DNA of 64,000 bases from Phallusia fumigata (Eukaryota > Chordata > Ascidiacea > Phlebobranchia > Ascidiidae). The notes beneath the pieces are model-generated. The model had not been told where the DNA came from. It did no database searches and saw only the letters and a program-made list of their open reading frames with translations. Of this stretch, positions 25,177-37,935 are shown piece by piece (position 1 is the stretch's first letter; every line of letters starts with the position of its first letter). A program made the translations under genes and the position numbers. The stretch lies in contig QXVZ01029267.1 in NCBI GenBank assembly GCA_008931825.1, positions 1-64,000 on the forward strand, written 5' to 3'.

Positions 25177-26766
25177 TCACTTCACGGCTTCTGTAATAAA
25201 ATGTTCCAAATCTTTTTCTTCAATATTTCCTTCAAACTTGTTGACAACTTCCCCTTTTTTAAACAACATAACTGTTGGTACAGCTCTGATCTGCAACATA
25301 GATAATTGTAAATAAAACCATACATGCCAGATAACTGTAACTAATAAGGGGGTCTTTTAAATTCCACACATTGTTGTCAATGAGGTATTTTACCAGATGC
25401 TGAATTTAGGGTTGGATGTGCAAATGGTACCTTATATTTCATAGCAATGAGACCATGGTCATCAACATCCATCTTNAATTCCACACATTGTTGTCAATGA
25501 GGTATTCTACCAGATGCTGAATTTAGGGTTGGGTGTGCAAATAGTACCTTATATTTCATAGCTATGAGACCATGGTCATCAACATCCATCTTTGCAAGTA
25601 GAACTTTGCCCTCCTGCTTATCAACTGCTTCTTCCAGCTTGGGTCCAAGTATTTTACAAGGGCCACACCACCTTTTTTTTTAAAAAAAAGTGTGCAGTGT
25701 TATAACTGAAAAATATTTTGATTTGTTTAAATTATTTTGCAAATTATGATAACAGTCAACTTGATTTTAATAAACTAAGTTCCCACAAGTGCAAATGTAC
25801 CACTATAGACAAATCTACAAATGCCAAGGGTTTCACCCAGCAATTGACTTGTATGTTTTATCCCATTCTGGACAGCTAGCAGAGTCACAGCTTGACTATT
25901 TCGACACATGACACACCACAATTCCATGTTCTACAAACTGTCTAAATTGCAATATCAACATTTCTTACTTGACCCATTTTAAGGGTCTAGTTGGGCAACT
26001 GCCATGGCTACAGAGTCAAATGAATCAGGCAACTAACCAATGACTATTAAACCCGATATCAATATATTCAAAAATTGACAACCGGAGTGATAAAAAGCAA
26101 CCACTTAGACTTTGTGGTTGTCAAGATGTGCCACCTGTTCGATGTAGATAAGTAACTAATTTTTCTTCAAATTAGTTTCATTTGCATATATGTACCACAT
26201 GCACATTGTGTTGAAATAATGTTTGTGGTGTAAGTGAGCATAAAAAACATTTTTACTCTTTTGGTGCTCAGATTACCGCTAGGGATATGGGGTCAAACAA
26301 AACCGATGGAGTGACAATTATATCTTGTCACTCAACAATATGTATATGTGCACAACAAATCTATCAAACACCACCATCACACATAAAACCGGTTGTTCAG
26401 GATTTTTCAAGTGCATTATCATCTTATATATTTAAAACTGGTAGTACATTTAGAAACACTGCACTGTATAAAAAGGATTTGATGGAAATAATTGTTTATC
26501 TGGACCTACTCTGCATGAAAGTCAACAATGATTGGTGTTGAAGCTTTTATAACTTTTTTGTGAAATTCATCCTCATCTTGTACAATGAAATTTGTTGACA
26601 CTTTTTCCTGATAAAATCGTTTACCGACATGAAGTTCCCTCCAGTGGCTAGAAACACTTTTCGGTGAAGTTGGTGGAACTAGAAATTCAAGCACAGCAGA
26701 GAAATGAGTCAACTGCAAAAAGTTTTCAACACGTGGGTAGCAGTTTTTGTAGAAGCATGGGTGCAT
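25177..26766 (-). CDS. TXN2: Mitochondrial thioredoxin, 164 residues, three exons
   Basis: Thioredoxin-2 reduces protein disulfides in mitochondria and is recycled by thioredoxin reductase. Exons in transcript order: 26510-26766, 25548-25671 and 25177-25290, joined in phase. The active site is WCGPC, preceded by PIIVDFHAE and followed by KILGPKLEEAVDK; the last exon carries the cis-proline motif RAVPTVMLFKKGE. About 60 N-terminal residues, beginning MHPCFYKNCYPRVEN, have basic residues and few acidic ones, as expected for a transit peptide. I chose the first ATG in frame (26764-26766); the open frame continues ten codons upstream without another ATG. Part of the middle exon is repeated at 25431-25475 beside a contig junction, which is an assembly duplicate and not an extra exon. 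Confidence 0.95.
25360..25592. repeat. Assembly duplication around the junction at 25476
   Basis: 25360-25475 and 25477-25592 are the same 116-bp stretch with about four substitutions, split by a single n. It covers the 3' part of the middle thioredoxin exon. This is most simply two haplotypes placed end to end. Confidence 0.85.
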
Positions 26767-28792
26767 TTTTTGCAAAAACAGTTTTGAAAGTTTCACTCAA
26801 ATTGAAAGCAATTGCAGACCTTTTTTACCAAAACTGAAATCCACCTTCAGATATTAGTCTTTCCAATTGTGACATAAGTCTTTCTAAATCGCCATTGTGG
26901 CACCTAATGGTTACGACCATGTTAATAATGATTTGTTTAAGTTTGAGGTAGCTTGTTATTGTAATAGTGATTGTCAAAAAAAGACAAGCTTGTCTGCAGA
27001 ATTTAGCAACAGTCATGTGATTAAAAAAATATGATGGTTCTTCACTCAATTATGTTTTTGTATTAATTAGAAGCTTTGTTTGTATTAATTAGAATGAAAC
27101 ACAGGTGAATCGTATTTTAAGGGTGTCAATGATTAGCTAGAATCTTTTGTGTGTTACAGTAAAAAAAGCTTAAAAACCACTGTGCTAGGCTAAACATGCC
27201 CATAGAAAACATAAGGCAATTCACTAACAATCAGTTCCTTTGTAATAAATAAAATGATATATTTAACAATACTGACATGCAATAAAAAATTCCATGTGAG
27301 GTCAAACACCACAGTAAAACTGACATTTTAAAAACTGTCACTGTGAATAGTTTTTAGAAGGTTTATCGAAATAGAGGGCTAATCACTCTATGTAACTGAT
27401 GTTAAACCAAACCACTATTAAAAAAGTTTGGAATATTTGCTTTTTGTTTTTCATCCACAATTTCAACAATTTTCATCATCCACTTATTGATAAACATAAA
27501 TATTCTACGCTGATTTACTCACCTAAAAAAGCTTTGTTTTCTGTACATTTTTGCGCCACACACGTGTCTGAGATTTTTGATCTGCATGCGGCAAAGTAGC
27601 GCCGGGGAAGGATCCTGCTTATATTGGAAAACATTTTACGCCAAATGTAAGTCTAAAAGCACAAAATAAGATTAACAAATCCCCTCAAAGTTGTTTGTTT
27701 TGTCACGTCATGCTCGAAACTAGCTGACTCATACAGTGCTTACTTACCCATGCGAAGCAAGAAGTTTAAGTTTATGTTTCCGATTATTTTTTTTCATGCA
27801 TGAACAAGTGATACCATTTTTTCCGAAAACACTATTTTGAGTTTGAGTTTGTGCCAAATGAAAGTGTAGCGAAATGTATTCATTCATAATGTCATACTTG
27901 CAGTGTGATATTAGGGAAGCAGATGGTAGGCTACTTTTCGTAAACACAGATATTTGCCTCAATCTCTGAAAAAAAACTGTTTAAATTACATTAATATGCT
28001 GGACGTTTGGTACTTACTTTAGACCAAACTTCTATTAATCATGCAAGGATAAGTAATTTATGTCGGAAGATCCTTCGTTCAACTACCCTAAATCTTACAG
28101 GATTCCTAACCTACTTTTAATCCTGTTTCCATGGCCGTTGGTCCGATCGGACTGTTTTGCTTTTTCCGTCCGACCGGACCCCAATAAAGCATGACCCGGC
28201 AAATTTTTCACCGTTTTAGCGGACCTCCTCGCGAGGATGTCCGATCGGAACTTTTTTTTTTCGTCTCGTTATTTGTTGCCGGCCCTTGTTAACAGCAGTT
28301 TTGTGGAAATGTTACTATTACTTGTAACTTGAAAAAGGAATTCTAGAATAAATTTACCGCATGTAAATGTTGTTACGGATAGCTAGTGATAGGCTGTCAC
28401 GTATGTTTTATGTTTATGGCATTAAAGTATCAGTTTAACAAGCGCAGTGCGGTTAGCCATGTGTTTCTCCTGGTCTCAAAAGTAATTATCATGTTCTTCC
28501 AAGCATGTCGATAAAAATTGTAACCAAGAAATTTTGGAAAAATTAAACATATGGAGGTTTTTCCTGAAAAGACTAATAATTTACACTTGAATTTATACCG
28601 ATATTGTAGTTATCAGTAACTATTTATCAAGTTAATGCACGACTCGCTTTTAACGCTCTCGATTGCCCCAACAATCTTTAATATTTTTCTGCTGAAAGAA
28701 AGCACAAATTACCAAATCATGACAGCATTTAAAATAAACGTTTAAAGCGACTAGTAGCGCAAAAACGAAACAAGTTAAGCATGCAGTAAATT
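26767..28792. other. Intergenic stretch, no gene seen
   Basis: No supported exon on either strand. It includes the thioredoxin promoter side. A short tccgatcgga-containing inverted stretch (about 28135-28250) looks like a degenerate MITE but lacks clear ends. Confidence 0.5.
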
Positions 28793-29482
28793 TCACAAAG
28801 AACTTTTTACAGCAGTTGCAACCTTCTGGTATGCAACCTGTGCAGTTAAATGATCTGGGGACAAGTTTAAATTCGGCTTCTGTCCTGTTTGGGGATCCAC
28901 ATAGTCAGAATACGAAATCTCCCGTAAAATGGTATGGCCATTCTTAATGCCCACCCTTTGTGAATAAGCGGACAGCAATTCTGCGACCACATATTCGCAG
29001 TTTAGTTCTTGAGCTATGAAACTAGTGTAAGTGTCCAATTGTGTAAAGAGACCACTTTTTGCGTAGTTCGGTCGCACCACACCTATATCCTTGAAGAAGA
29101 TCTTTTTCGCACCAAGTGTTGTAAACAAATCCCCTTCCAGAACGTTCCAAAAACGAATCATTGATTTTAATGCAGGTGAGCACCCATCATCTAGTGTTCC
29201 AACTGACTGATGTGCAGTGCTACCTTCTGTAAGAACACTGCAAAGGGCCAGACAAGCTGCTTCGTCAGATGAAACATGAAAACAGCCTGCTGATGCCCCG
29301 CCTTTCAGCATTGTCTTAATTCTTTCCGTATAAATTGTGTCAACCTCCTGTGGTTTTACTTGAAAAATCGTCATAAGCGGCGAGCGAGGTAGAAAAAAAT
29401 CGCGCACCATTAGACGAACCATTGGAAGGTCCTGCAGAGTCAGTTTGCGAAATAGAAACTCGCCTTTAGTTATAACTTTCAT
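28793..29482 (-). CDS. GNAT-family N-acetyltransferase, intronless, 229 residues
   Basis: GNAT enzymes transfer an acetyl group from acetyl-CoA to an amine. The N-terminus FLFRKLTLQDLPMVRLMVRDFF is a typical first strand and helix. The acetyl-CoA-binding region is DIGVVRPNYAKSGLFTQLDT, where VVRPNYAKSGL corresponds to motif A, with the usual G-x-G loop reduced to K-S-G. The sequence around EYVVAELLSAYSQRVGIKNGH fits motif B. The order resembles the arylalkylamine N-acetyltransferase-like proteins of invertebrates, but the substrate cannot be read from the sequence. It has no introns, unlike its neighbours, which may reflect an old retrocopy or family habit. ATG at 29480-29482, TGA at 28793-28795. 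Confidence 0.85.
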   Translation of the reverse strand: MKVITKGEFLFRKLTLQDLPMVRLMVRDFFLPRSPLMTIFQVKPQEVDTIYTERIKTMLKGGASAGCFHVSSDEAACLALCSVLTEGSTAHQSVGTLDDGCSPALKSMIRFWNVLEGDLFTTLGAKKIFFKDIGVVRPNYAKSGLFTQLDTYTSFIAQELNCEYVVAELLSAYSQRVGIKNGHTILREISYSDYVDPQTGQKPNLNLSPDHLTAQVAYQKVATAVKSSL

Positions 29483-32424
29483 GTTTACTTTTTAAGCATT
29501 TCATACACTGTAACCTGTAAATGTTCCTTGCGCGAAACTAATAAAAGTTGCTTTGTGAAAAAAACTTAACAGAACCATCCGCAAATGCGGGTTGTATTTT
29601 ATTTTCGTAACTGGTTCCTTCCTCACAACCGCGCGCATACAGTACAACTGTTTTATCGGCCAAGAAAAGGTTTTCAAGTTGCAACTCCCAAATCTGGTTG
29701 CCGACTGGTATACGACAAGCTAGCACTGGAAACACCATATATTTTTTACAAATCTAGGTATTCTACATTGGCCAAAAACCTGACCCTGCAGACCCAGAGC
29801 AAACAAATGTAATACACATGAAATGCCTTTCAAATATTAACTACGCTGATGGGGTTGAGTTCACTGGATGTTCTTTGTACTTGCTTGGTTTGGTTTGTCA
29901 CGTCTGACTGCACGCGATACTTGGGCTTGTATTTCTATGTAGATATAGTCATTTTTTACGTAATTATATTTCAAAATATTGTAATGCATCGGTTATTATT
30001 GTGCTTGATTGGGCAATAGGAAAAAAATGACACATAGAATTGCAAACAAAAACATCAATACAAGACGTTTTTTCATCAAAGTGTCACTACGTCACATCGC
30101 ATTGTGTCAATTACCACTAAATTGCCAGCTTACCCTCGTACGAGGTACGTAGTATGCACAACTTAATATCTATCGTACCATACTGCCATCCTCGGAAGTC
30201 ATTCATTTAACTGTATGTTTTCTTCTTTAAAAGCCGTGTTTTTAAAGCGTGTTCGTGTTTTACTTTTTGAACATGAACTGTTTTCAGTTTTTCAAGGCAG
30301 GAAACATGTGTTTTGGAGAATTGCAGCCAAGTTGTCATTTTTTTAGTGTGATGGCAGTGCGATGCCGATTGCGCCAAGTTACAATCTTAGACAACAAGGT
30401 CGTTTTAGTTATCTGCGCAAGGTGTGAAAGGAACTGTTTCAGGGCGTAAAACCTAATTAATGAGATACTTCAATACCTTTTGACTTATTACCACCCAAGA
30501 AATAAAATAAAGCTCTGCAGGAATAAACCTATGGAGATGTGTTTATATTTTCCACCCAGGTCAGTGTTTTTGGTAGCCTACACTGATTTTTGTTGCAATG
30601 CTGAAAATTTTTAAGAATTGTTTAAGTTAGGCCCACATCAAAGCATACAAAGCCAAAAAGCGCCAAGTCATTTAAGACCGTTTAAGGAAATGCGTAAGAG
30701 GAATATCGGAGCATTCCAACGCACGCATTGGCTATTTATAATTGATGTGGAAATTTTCAATTCATGTTGAAATCGTGTTGTGCTATTCAAGTTTCACGAG
30801 CTAGGCGTTTGGTACTAAGAATCTTGTAAGACAATCTTGTAAGGTGTGTGCAGCCAAGCAAACCTTTGTAAACGAATTTTTTTTGATGCACAGTGAAACT
30901 TATCGAATGTTAAGTACTTTGTTGATTTGTTCTAGGTAGCCGTGAATCTGGTGTAAACGTGCAAATTGCTTGTAATGTGGAAACGAAGTAAACTCAAAAA
31001 TATTACACAAAAAAGATTAAACCATTTTTGTCTTTTGGACCGGAGTTGCCAATCGAGCAATTACTCGCTGACTTTTATCAGATACATTTCCTACATTTCA
31101 ATGTCATTCGAAAGAAAATTCGTGCAGACTTAAGTAGCACAATTGATTGAAAACAAAGACACTAAATGGCAAACCATAGGAACCAATTATACGTCTGTTC
31201 TAAATTTGACTATAGTGGAAAAAAAGGAAGCAAAAATTTTTCAAATTACCCACAAATCTCAAAATATAGCAAGGCTAACTTTCATACATGCTATACAAAA
31301 CGGTACAAAAGTTTTTCTCATTTTATCAGCTAACAAGCTCAAGAAAACGTGCTAGACAGGGTATGAGTCAATTACCAATCAAACTTGTGGCGTAATGCTT
31401 ATTTTTAGTTGTTTGTTTTGTGTTTTTTCAAAATTTCTGCTTGTGTTTTTTCTGTGATCGTTAATGTTAGCAAGAACCTATAATGTCGTGAGGCTACACC
31501 CAACACAAAAACACATAACGATTGTGGAAGAAAATAAAGTGTTTTGAGGTTAGCCAGCAACATTAAAACAAGTGTGTTAACTTTAACAAATTAGTATTTG
31601 ATAACCTGAATGGGAATCTTATAGCGAGTTTGCACAGCATTATTCGAATTGAACAAGTTTGAGTGCAATTCATGATCTTGTGTACGCATAGATATTATTA
31701 GGTAAAAAATGCACATTACTGTTGTAATGCTTTTTTTAATTTGTGTGTCATAAAAAAGATAATTCATGAGCGTACTATTTACTGTTTCCAATATGTGCTT
31801 GTGCTATGTCTCAAATCATGTTTTGCGCGCCTTTTCTATCGTTCTTTTTCTCGTGCTTGTCTCGCGAGTGGAGTTTGGTTTGCCTCCTCGCAAACACATC
31901 GAACTCTCGATGAGTCACGACACTTACAAACGCCATTTGTAGGACTGGGAACTTTAACAGCGAAACACTTCGTAGGTACATATACTAAAAATTGAAGTTG
32001 ATAATTTTGAGCCTCCAACCGACCTGTGCACTACACAAGGCAGGGCCACGCTGCAAGCTGCAAAACGAAATGTGATCTTTATTAGGAACAAGTAGAACAC
32101 AAACTTGAACTGCCCAAAAGTCGTTTGCTGCATATGCACCAAAAAAGGAGGCAAAGCTGTTGTACATGCCCGAACTCAGTGACAGAAACCTGTTAGTGTA
32201 ATGGTTGAAAAGTCGATTAAATATTGTAATTGGTGCCACATTATGAAGGCAATATATATTCCGTTTCACTTTGGCATTTCTTTCACTTAAACGAGTTTTG
32301 TTTTATTTAGCAAACTACAGTTAAAAATATCAAATATTGCCAAAAAGTCTTGGTGTATAGGAATCTAATAAGGAAATAAAGAGTCAGCTGCAAGTTGCCT
32401 TTTACATTCACAAAAACCGCTTTC
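29483..32424. other. Intergenic stretch, no gene seen
   Basis: No open frame here combines splice sites with coding character. About 30130-30200 carries a fragment related to the inverted-repeat element at 17391-17530. The end of the stretch should contain the promoter of NLR gene 1. Confidence 0.5.
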
Positions 32425-35400
32425 ATGGAGCCAACCGACCCCGTCGAACAACTTGGTCCCGTTAATCAAGGTAATCCAAACGAGCAGGGTGATGCTAATC
32501 CTGTTGATCAAGCTGGTCCTATTCAGCACTCTGATCACATTAGGCATGCTGATTTCGTTGGACATGCTGATCGTATCGACAATGTCAAAGTAAGTTGGTT
32601 TTAAAAAACTTACAACGTTAAATTTTTGGACTGTGGTATATCTACAGTTAATTGTAAAAGTATATCTACAGTTAATTGTAAAACAAGTTACCACTACAAA
32701 TATAACAATAAAACATTGCGAAAAATAGTGTGGGTAGTGTACTTTTATTCTGAACTAAAAGGATTAGTAATTCTTGGGAAGGATTAGTAATTCTTGTTGT
32801 AGTGTGGGTAGTGTACTTTTATTCTGAACCAAAATTAAGAATCTTCACCTTGGAGATGTACATCATCATCATCATCACAATCATCAACAACTAAACAACA
32901 TCGAAGCCGACCAACTTACATCCAAATCGGAATCTTTGCGACTGGGTAAGATAGGCAAAAACCACAGTTAGAAGGCCTTTTGTACCATGGTATGAAGCAT
33001 AGTTGAAAATGTCCAAAATAGAATGGAATGAGTTGAGTTGTGTTTAGTTTATTTCGCTCGGTGAAAGAAATAATAGCGACCCAATTTCACTAAGGAATAC
33101 AGGTTCTGCAGACTATATCAAACTAATTGCCGCCTTATAAGTCAAATAATAATATCAATAAAATCCTAGTACTTTTAAATTTGATACGTTTNGCTGATCG
33201 TATCGACAATGTCAAAGTAAGTTTGTTTTAATAAACTTACAACGTTAAATTTTGGACTGTGGTATATCTATAGTTAATTGTAAAAGTTAACAAGTTACCA
33301 CTACAAATATAACAATAAAACATTGCGAAAAATATTAAAGCTCCCTTTCAGCACCCCATGTCACATTTTCAACCAAGAAAAAGTGGGAAGGATGGGTCGG
33401 TGTACTTTTATTCTGAACTAAAAGGATTAGTAATTCTTGGGAAGGATTAGTAATTCTTGTTGTAGTGTGGGTAGTGTACTTTTATTCTGAACCAAAATTA
33501 AGAATCTTCACCTTGGAGATGTACATCATCATCATCACCATCATCAACAACTAAACAACATCGAAGCCGACCAACTTACATCCAAATCGGAATCTTTGCG
33601 ACTGGGTAAGATAGGCAAAAACCACAGTTATAAGGCCTTTTGTACCATGGTATGAAGCATAGTTGAAAATGTCCAAAATAGAATGGAATGAGTTGAGTTG
33701 AGTTTATTTGGCTCGATGAAAGAAATAATAGCGACCCAATTTCACTAAGGAATACAGGTTCTGCAGACTATATCAAACTAATTGCCGCCTTATAGGTCAA
33801 ATAATAATATCAATAAAATCCTAAAAGTACTTATAAATTTGATACGTTTNTGGTCATGCCTGATTTGCTGTTCAACAAAATCATCCACCAGGTGGTCTAC
33901 GAAAGTCACTGGTCAATGGTTCGAAGATTCGTGTGTGGACTTTTGCTAGGAGATGAACACAAAACAGGTTATTACAACATTTATTTACCAACTAATAGTT
34001 CTCGTGTTGTTTGATTTTTAAGCTGTTAAACAAAACTACATGATGATATACATATCACGAAAACGTTATGTACTCAAGGGGTTTCGCAAAGTGCATTTGG
34101 GCGAGATTTTAAGTTCTTTTACGTTTGCGTTCACCGTTAAGGAAACACTGGGTTAGTGGGGTTTGGATGCTCGGGGTATGTACACTGCTTTAACTATTGC
34201 AACTTTGTAACTTTTATTACCAAGCATAACTTTTTATACATTACAGGTGCCGAAAAATACTCAACGCTTCAACAAGTCGCTGATCAAGGAATGTTTACAC
34301 GATTTTTATCGAAGTTTGGAGTCTATACAGGTTGGTACCGTAACGAGAAAGGACAACTTACCCATCTTATGTAGTTTCTAAGAACCCTTTTTATAAGACA
34401 TAGAATAAACTTTTTGACAGTCACAAATGCAAGCCGTTTAAAAACTGTTGTTTGCCAACTTGTTAATTGCTTGTTTTGGCATTTCAGGCAAGGCTGAGAC
34501 TTTCCGAAAAAAACTCATCCAATTCATGAAAACGGACGTGTCTAGATATCAATTGATAGGTAAAAGTTTAATCTTTGTTTTATATCAAAATGCCTAAACG
34601 TAAAGACAGAGGTGCCTACGTAATCAATACAGCACAGATGGTCAATTTTTGCAAACAAAACTGGGATAGGTTGGGTTATATTTTTGGGTTGATACAGTAT
34701 AAAATCGGATTTGTAAGTAAACTTTTAGGTGTGACCTGTCCTGATTAGCTTGACAAAACCCGTTTATAGTTACTCCTAGGAACAGCGGTACATGATATCA
34801 CTAGGTACAATCAAGCCTCAATTGTATACTAACGAAAGACATTATCCAAGTGAAACAATTTACGTTTAAATGACTTTTTTGCTCAATTGTCAAGGTTATT
34901 GGGCGGGACGCACAAAATATGCTTTCGCACTTGTCTTTTCAAGAATTTTCCAACCCAGTATAATTTGTATAGCTTTAACAAACTTGCCAAGCAGGTAAAG
35001 TTGCTACTGGTAAGCATATACTTTTATTCGCGTGGTTTTCAGACTGTGCATCCTGACGCTCTGGTGTGTCGGGTTAATTTTCTAAGGGCGTCACACAGTA
35101 ATTCTGTTTCGTAGCTAAACTATTTTTGTGTTAACCAATACAATTTGATTATAAGTGTGTTTATTAAATTCTGATCGCTTGTGCGTCATTGTCCAACTAA
35201 TTTTCACATAAAAACAGTTCAAGAAACAATTTTTACACAATGGATTGCATACAATTAGCTACACACCTCGAAGTTAAATTTGCAGCGGTTGCGATTTATA
35301 AAATTTAAGCAATATATCAGTCGTTACCTTTTTCAAAAGACGTCATGTGGTCAACTAGAATGACTCGGTTAAATCAAGGTCTTCAGTATGTGACAATTAC

Positions 35401-36908
35401 AACGTAACTTAGTAATACAATTTTTTGTCAAAAACTTTTGCGGAACTATTTTGATTTTATGTTATTTTAGAAAAACAAATAGGTTTAAACGTTTTGTTTT
35501 ACACAGTTAAATAAATTTTAGTTTGTAATCAGTCACAGTTTAGTTAGTCGTTGTTAGATGATCAAACACGGCTTGGCTTCTGTTTCCGAAAAACCCTTAA
35601 AGCCACATCATACACCAAGCCTTTTTGATTACGTTCAACGTTTTTTTGCTTTCAAAATTACCATTCATCAACAATCAAGCCACAATCACTTCAAGCGTGT
35701 TAAATACTACCACAACGCGTTTGAATGTTTAAATTATACTAGCGCCGAAACTTTTTTGTTTTGTTTTTTGTTAGATCTACTGATTGACATACAAGAATGC
35801 TCTGATGGTGAGAAGGACTTCCTGGCAAAGTTTCTTCCTGTTAAGTTTTATTTTTACTCCACCCCAATCTCATCAAGTGCAGCTCACGCGTTGGCCCAAA
35901 TGCTTACAAGGTTGAAGCGACCCATTGAAGAACTGGATCTACGCAGCTGCAACCTGAACGCAGACTCACTGAAGTTGATCATTGGAGGCATTACCAAAAT
36001 GAAACACAAAGTCAGTTTTTAATAGAACTGTTTCGTTTGTTAAATTTGGCTACCGTATTCGGATCGCACTGGTTTGCACAAACAAAATTGAGAGTGTATG
36101 TTCAATTACAACTCTTTCTAGCATATATACATGTGTTCTGTTATTGTATGCAACTTGTTAAAATGTGCAGGTCGAATACCTCGATCTGAGTGAAAACAAG
36201 TTAGAAACTGAGGAAATCAGAATTATTTCTCATTGTTTCAACAAAGTGAAAGAGTTGAGGCTGTACGGCTGTGGGATTTTCCTGGCTGGCTTGGAGATTA
36301 TATGCAAAGAAATTCAAAACCTGGAATTACCAGTAAGATTTTTTCAGCAATCACACAAAACCTGTAAATAAAAAAATTACAAATTAAATTGTAACACGAT
36401 TTTGTCCTTTATCACGTTACATCTAAGCCCTGAAAAGTTGTAACAATTTATTTGGTTGATTTCTGACACAAATTATTGTTTATTTATTTTCCAGATGGAA
36501 ATTCTCGGTCTGAATGAGAACGAGTTTGGAGATGACGGGGTCAGAACTATAACTTGCTGTCTAAACAAAGTGAGAAAGTTAAAACTGTGGTATTCCGGGA
36601 TATCTGAAGATGGAAAACAGATTTTACGCGAAGAAGTTAAAAAACATGGACTCCCTGTAAGAATATTTGTTTTAGGAAAAGTTAAATATTGTATTTTACA
36701 ATAATAGTTTCCAAAAATATCACCCTAACCTTACTTACGTCGTATATTAGTTGTGCACTTTAGTGTCAGATTGTATGTTACTGACCTTGGTAATGTTGCT
36801 GCTAAACGATTGTTTATTTTATTTTTTTAGGGTTCAATTGTTGAATTTGGCTTATTTGGGGGCAATCCGAATTTCGACACTGATAAAAACATTTGTGGGG
36901 AAACATAA
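32425..36908 (+). CDS. NACHT-LRR (NLR) receptor, gene 1; NACHT exon mostly lost in a gap
   Basis: NLRs are cytosolic immune sensors. Visible exons: 32425-32589, 32840-32945, then after the gap at 33850 the NACHT end 33851-33967, 34247-34330, 34488-34559, 35775-36010, 36171-36332, 36495-36656 and 36831-36908, all phase-consistent. Exon 1 (MEPTDPVEQLGP...) has imperfect repeats and no known domain. Exon 2 begins NLHLGDVHHHHHH. The NACHT fragment HWSMVRRFVCGLLLGD is almost identical to gene 2 (53786-59453). The LRR part has one 236-bp and two 162-bp exons (LDLSENKLETEEIR, LGLNENEFGDDGVR). The 84-bp exon at 34247-34330 has no partner in gene 2. Walker motifs must lie in the gap. Exon 2 recurs as a second haplotype at 33503-33605 with a shorter, altered His tract. 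Confidence 0.85.
32566..33849. repeat. Assembly duplication of NLR gene 1 exons 1-2
   Basis: 32566-33191 and 33193-33849 are the same sequence with small indels, split by n at 33192 and followed by another n at 33850. Both copies stop at the same string, tttgatacgttt, so assembly failed at one point just before the NACHT exon. Inside are local tandem repeats (ggattagtaattctt twice; tgtgggtagtgtactttt twice in one copy). Confidence 0.85.
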
Positions 36909-37473
36909 ACTCCAGCTACCATTAGGTTTTTAACGCGAAATGTTCACAAACGTCATTTTGTATTTTTGCATTGCTTTATGTGTGCTGATCAGAGGTAAGG
37001 TAAAGGGCAAAACCAAGAGCAGAAGCAGACGCGAATTCAGCTGAAAGACCTTTACCCAAACAAAAATAAAAAAATGCTGCTGAAATGTCAATAAATTCGG
37101 CAATAGCAAACAGGCTGTGCACCCCTGACCTAGACCTCAGTACAGCCAAGTGTGGTTTGTGATTACTCCACTCGCTAATTTTGAAACTTTACTAAATGTA
37201 TGCATCTAAGTTAATCGGGGTAATTGATCCTAATCGGGGTAATTGATCTTAATCGGGGAATTTTTCCAGTTCAAAAACAATACAGGCTAAGTGTCACAAA
37301 CTTCTGTTATGAATTTGTCTAAACATGTGGTTTCAGGTAATGATTTTGCTTTTGCCAAAAAATCTATTAGAGACTTAGTTTTCTGTTTCACAACAAAAAA
37401 CACAAAGAGTTTACTTCATTCAAGTTTTGTGTTTATTTTAGTTTAAAATATTTCGTGCAATAAAGCATAATGT
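36909..37473. other. Short intergenic stretch with a small tandem repeat
   Basis: Around 37205-37262 the unit taatcggggtaattgatc is repeated about three times. An end like gcacccctg near 37120-37128 resembles a hAT terminus without a partner. No gene seen. Confidence 0.4.
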
Positions 37474-37841
37474 TTAAACCGCTTTTTCTACTCTTTGATC
37501 AATGGTTGGTTCACCTGCAAAACAAAAGTATACCACGTGTAAAAAAACGATGCCGCTGCAGTTAAATATACAAAGCAGGTAGATGTATANGTAATGATTT
37601 TGCTTTTGCCAAAAAATCTATTAGAGAGTTAGTTTTTGTTTCACAACAAAAAACACGAAGAGTTTGCTGCATTCAAGTTTTGTTTTTACTTTAGTTTAAA
37701 ATATTTCGTGCAATAAAGCATAATGTTTAAACCGCTCTTTCTACTCTTTGATCAATGGTTGGTTTACCTGCAAAACAAAAGTATACCAAATGTAAAAAAA
37801 CGATGCCGCTGCAGTTAAATATACAAAGCAGGTAGCTGCGT
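37337..37841. repeat. Assembly duplication around the junction at 37590
   Basis: 37337-37589 and 37591-37841 are near-identical. Both contain the same terminal-exon candidate (37474-37514 and 37727-37767). Confidence 0.8.
37474..37514 (-). CDS. Candidate terminal exon of an unidentified minus-strand gene
   Basis: On the minus strand an acceptor (tttgttttgcag) is followed by an open reading EPTIDQRVEKAV and a stop, with an AATAAA-like signal about 40 bases later. The other haplotype (37727-37767) reads KPTIDQRVERAV. Upstream exons were not found. It may belong to a third member of the Tyr-rich array or to another gene. Confidence 0.35.
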
Positions 37842-37935
37842 ACTCATGAAGAGAAAGAGTAAATTTTACTGCTGAAACTACATCTACTTTAAGACACAAG
37901 TATTCATTTCACCTTCATTTAATGTTCACTTTCTA

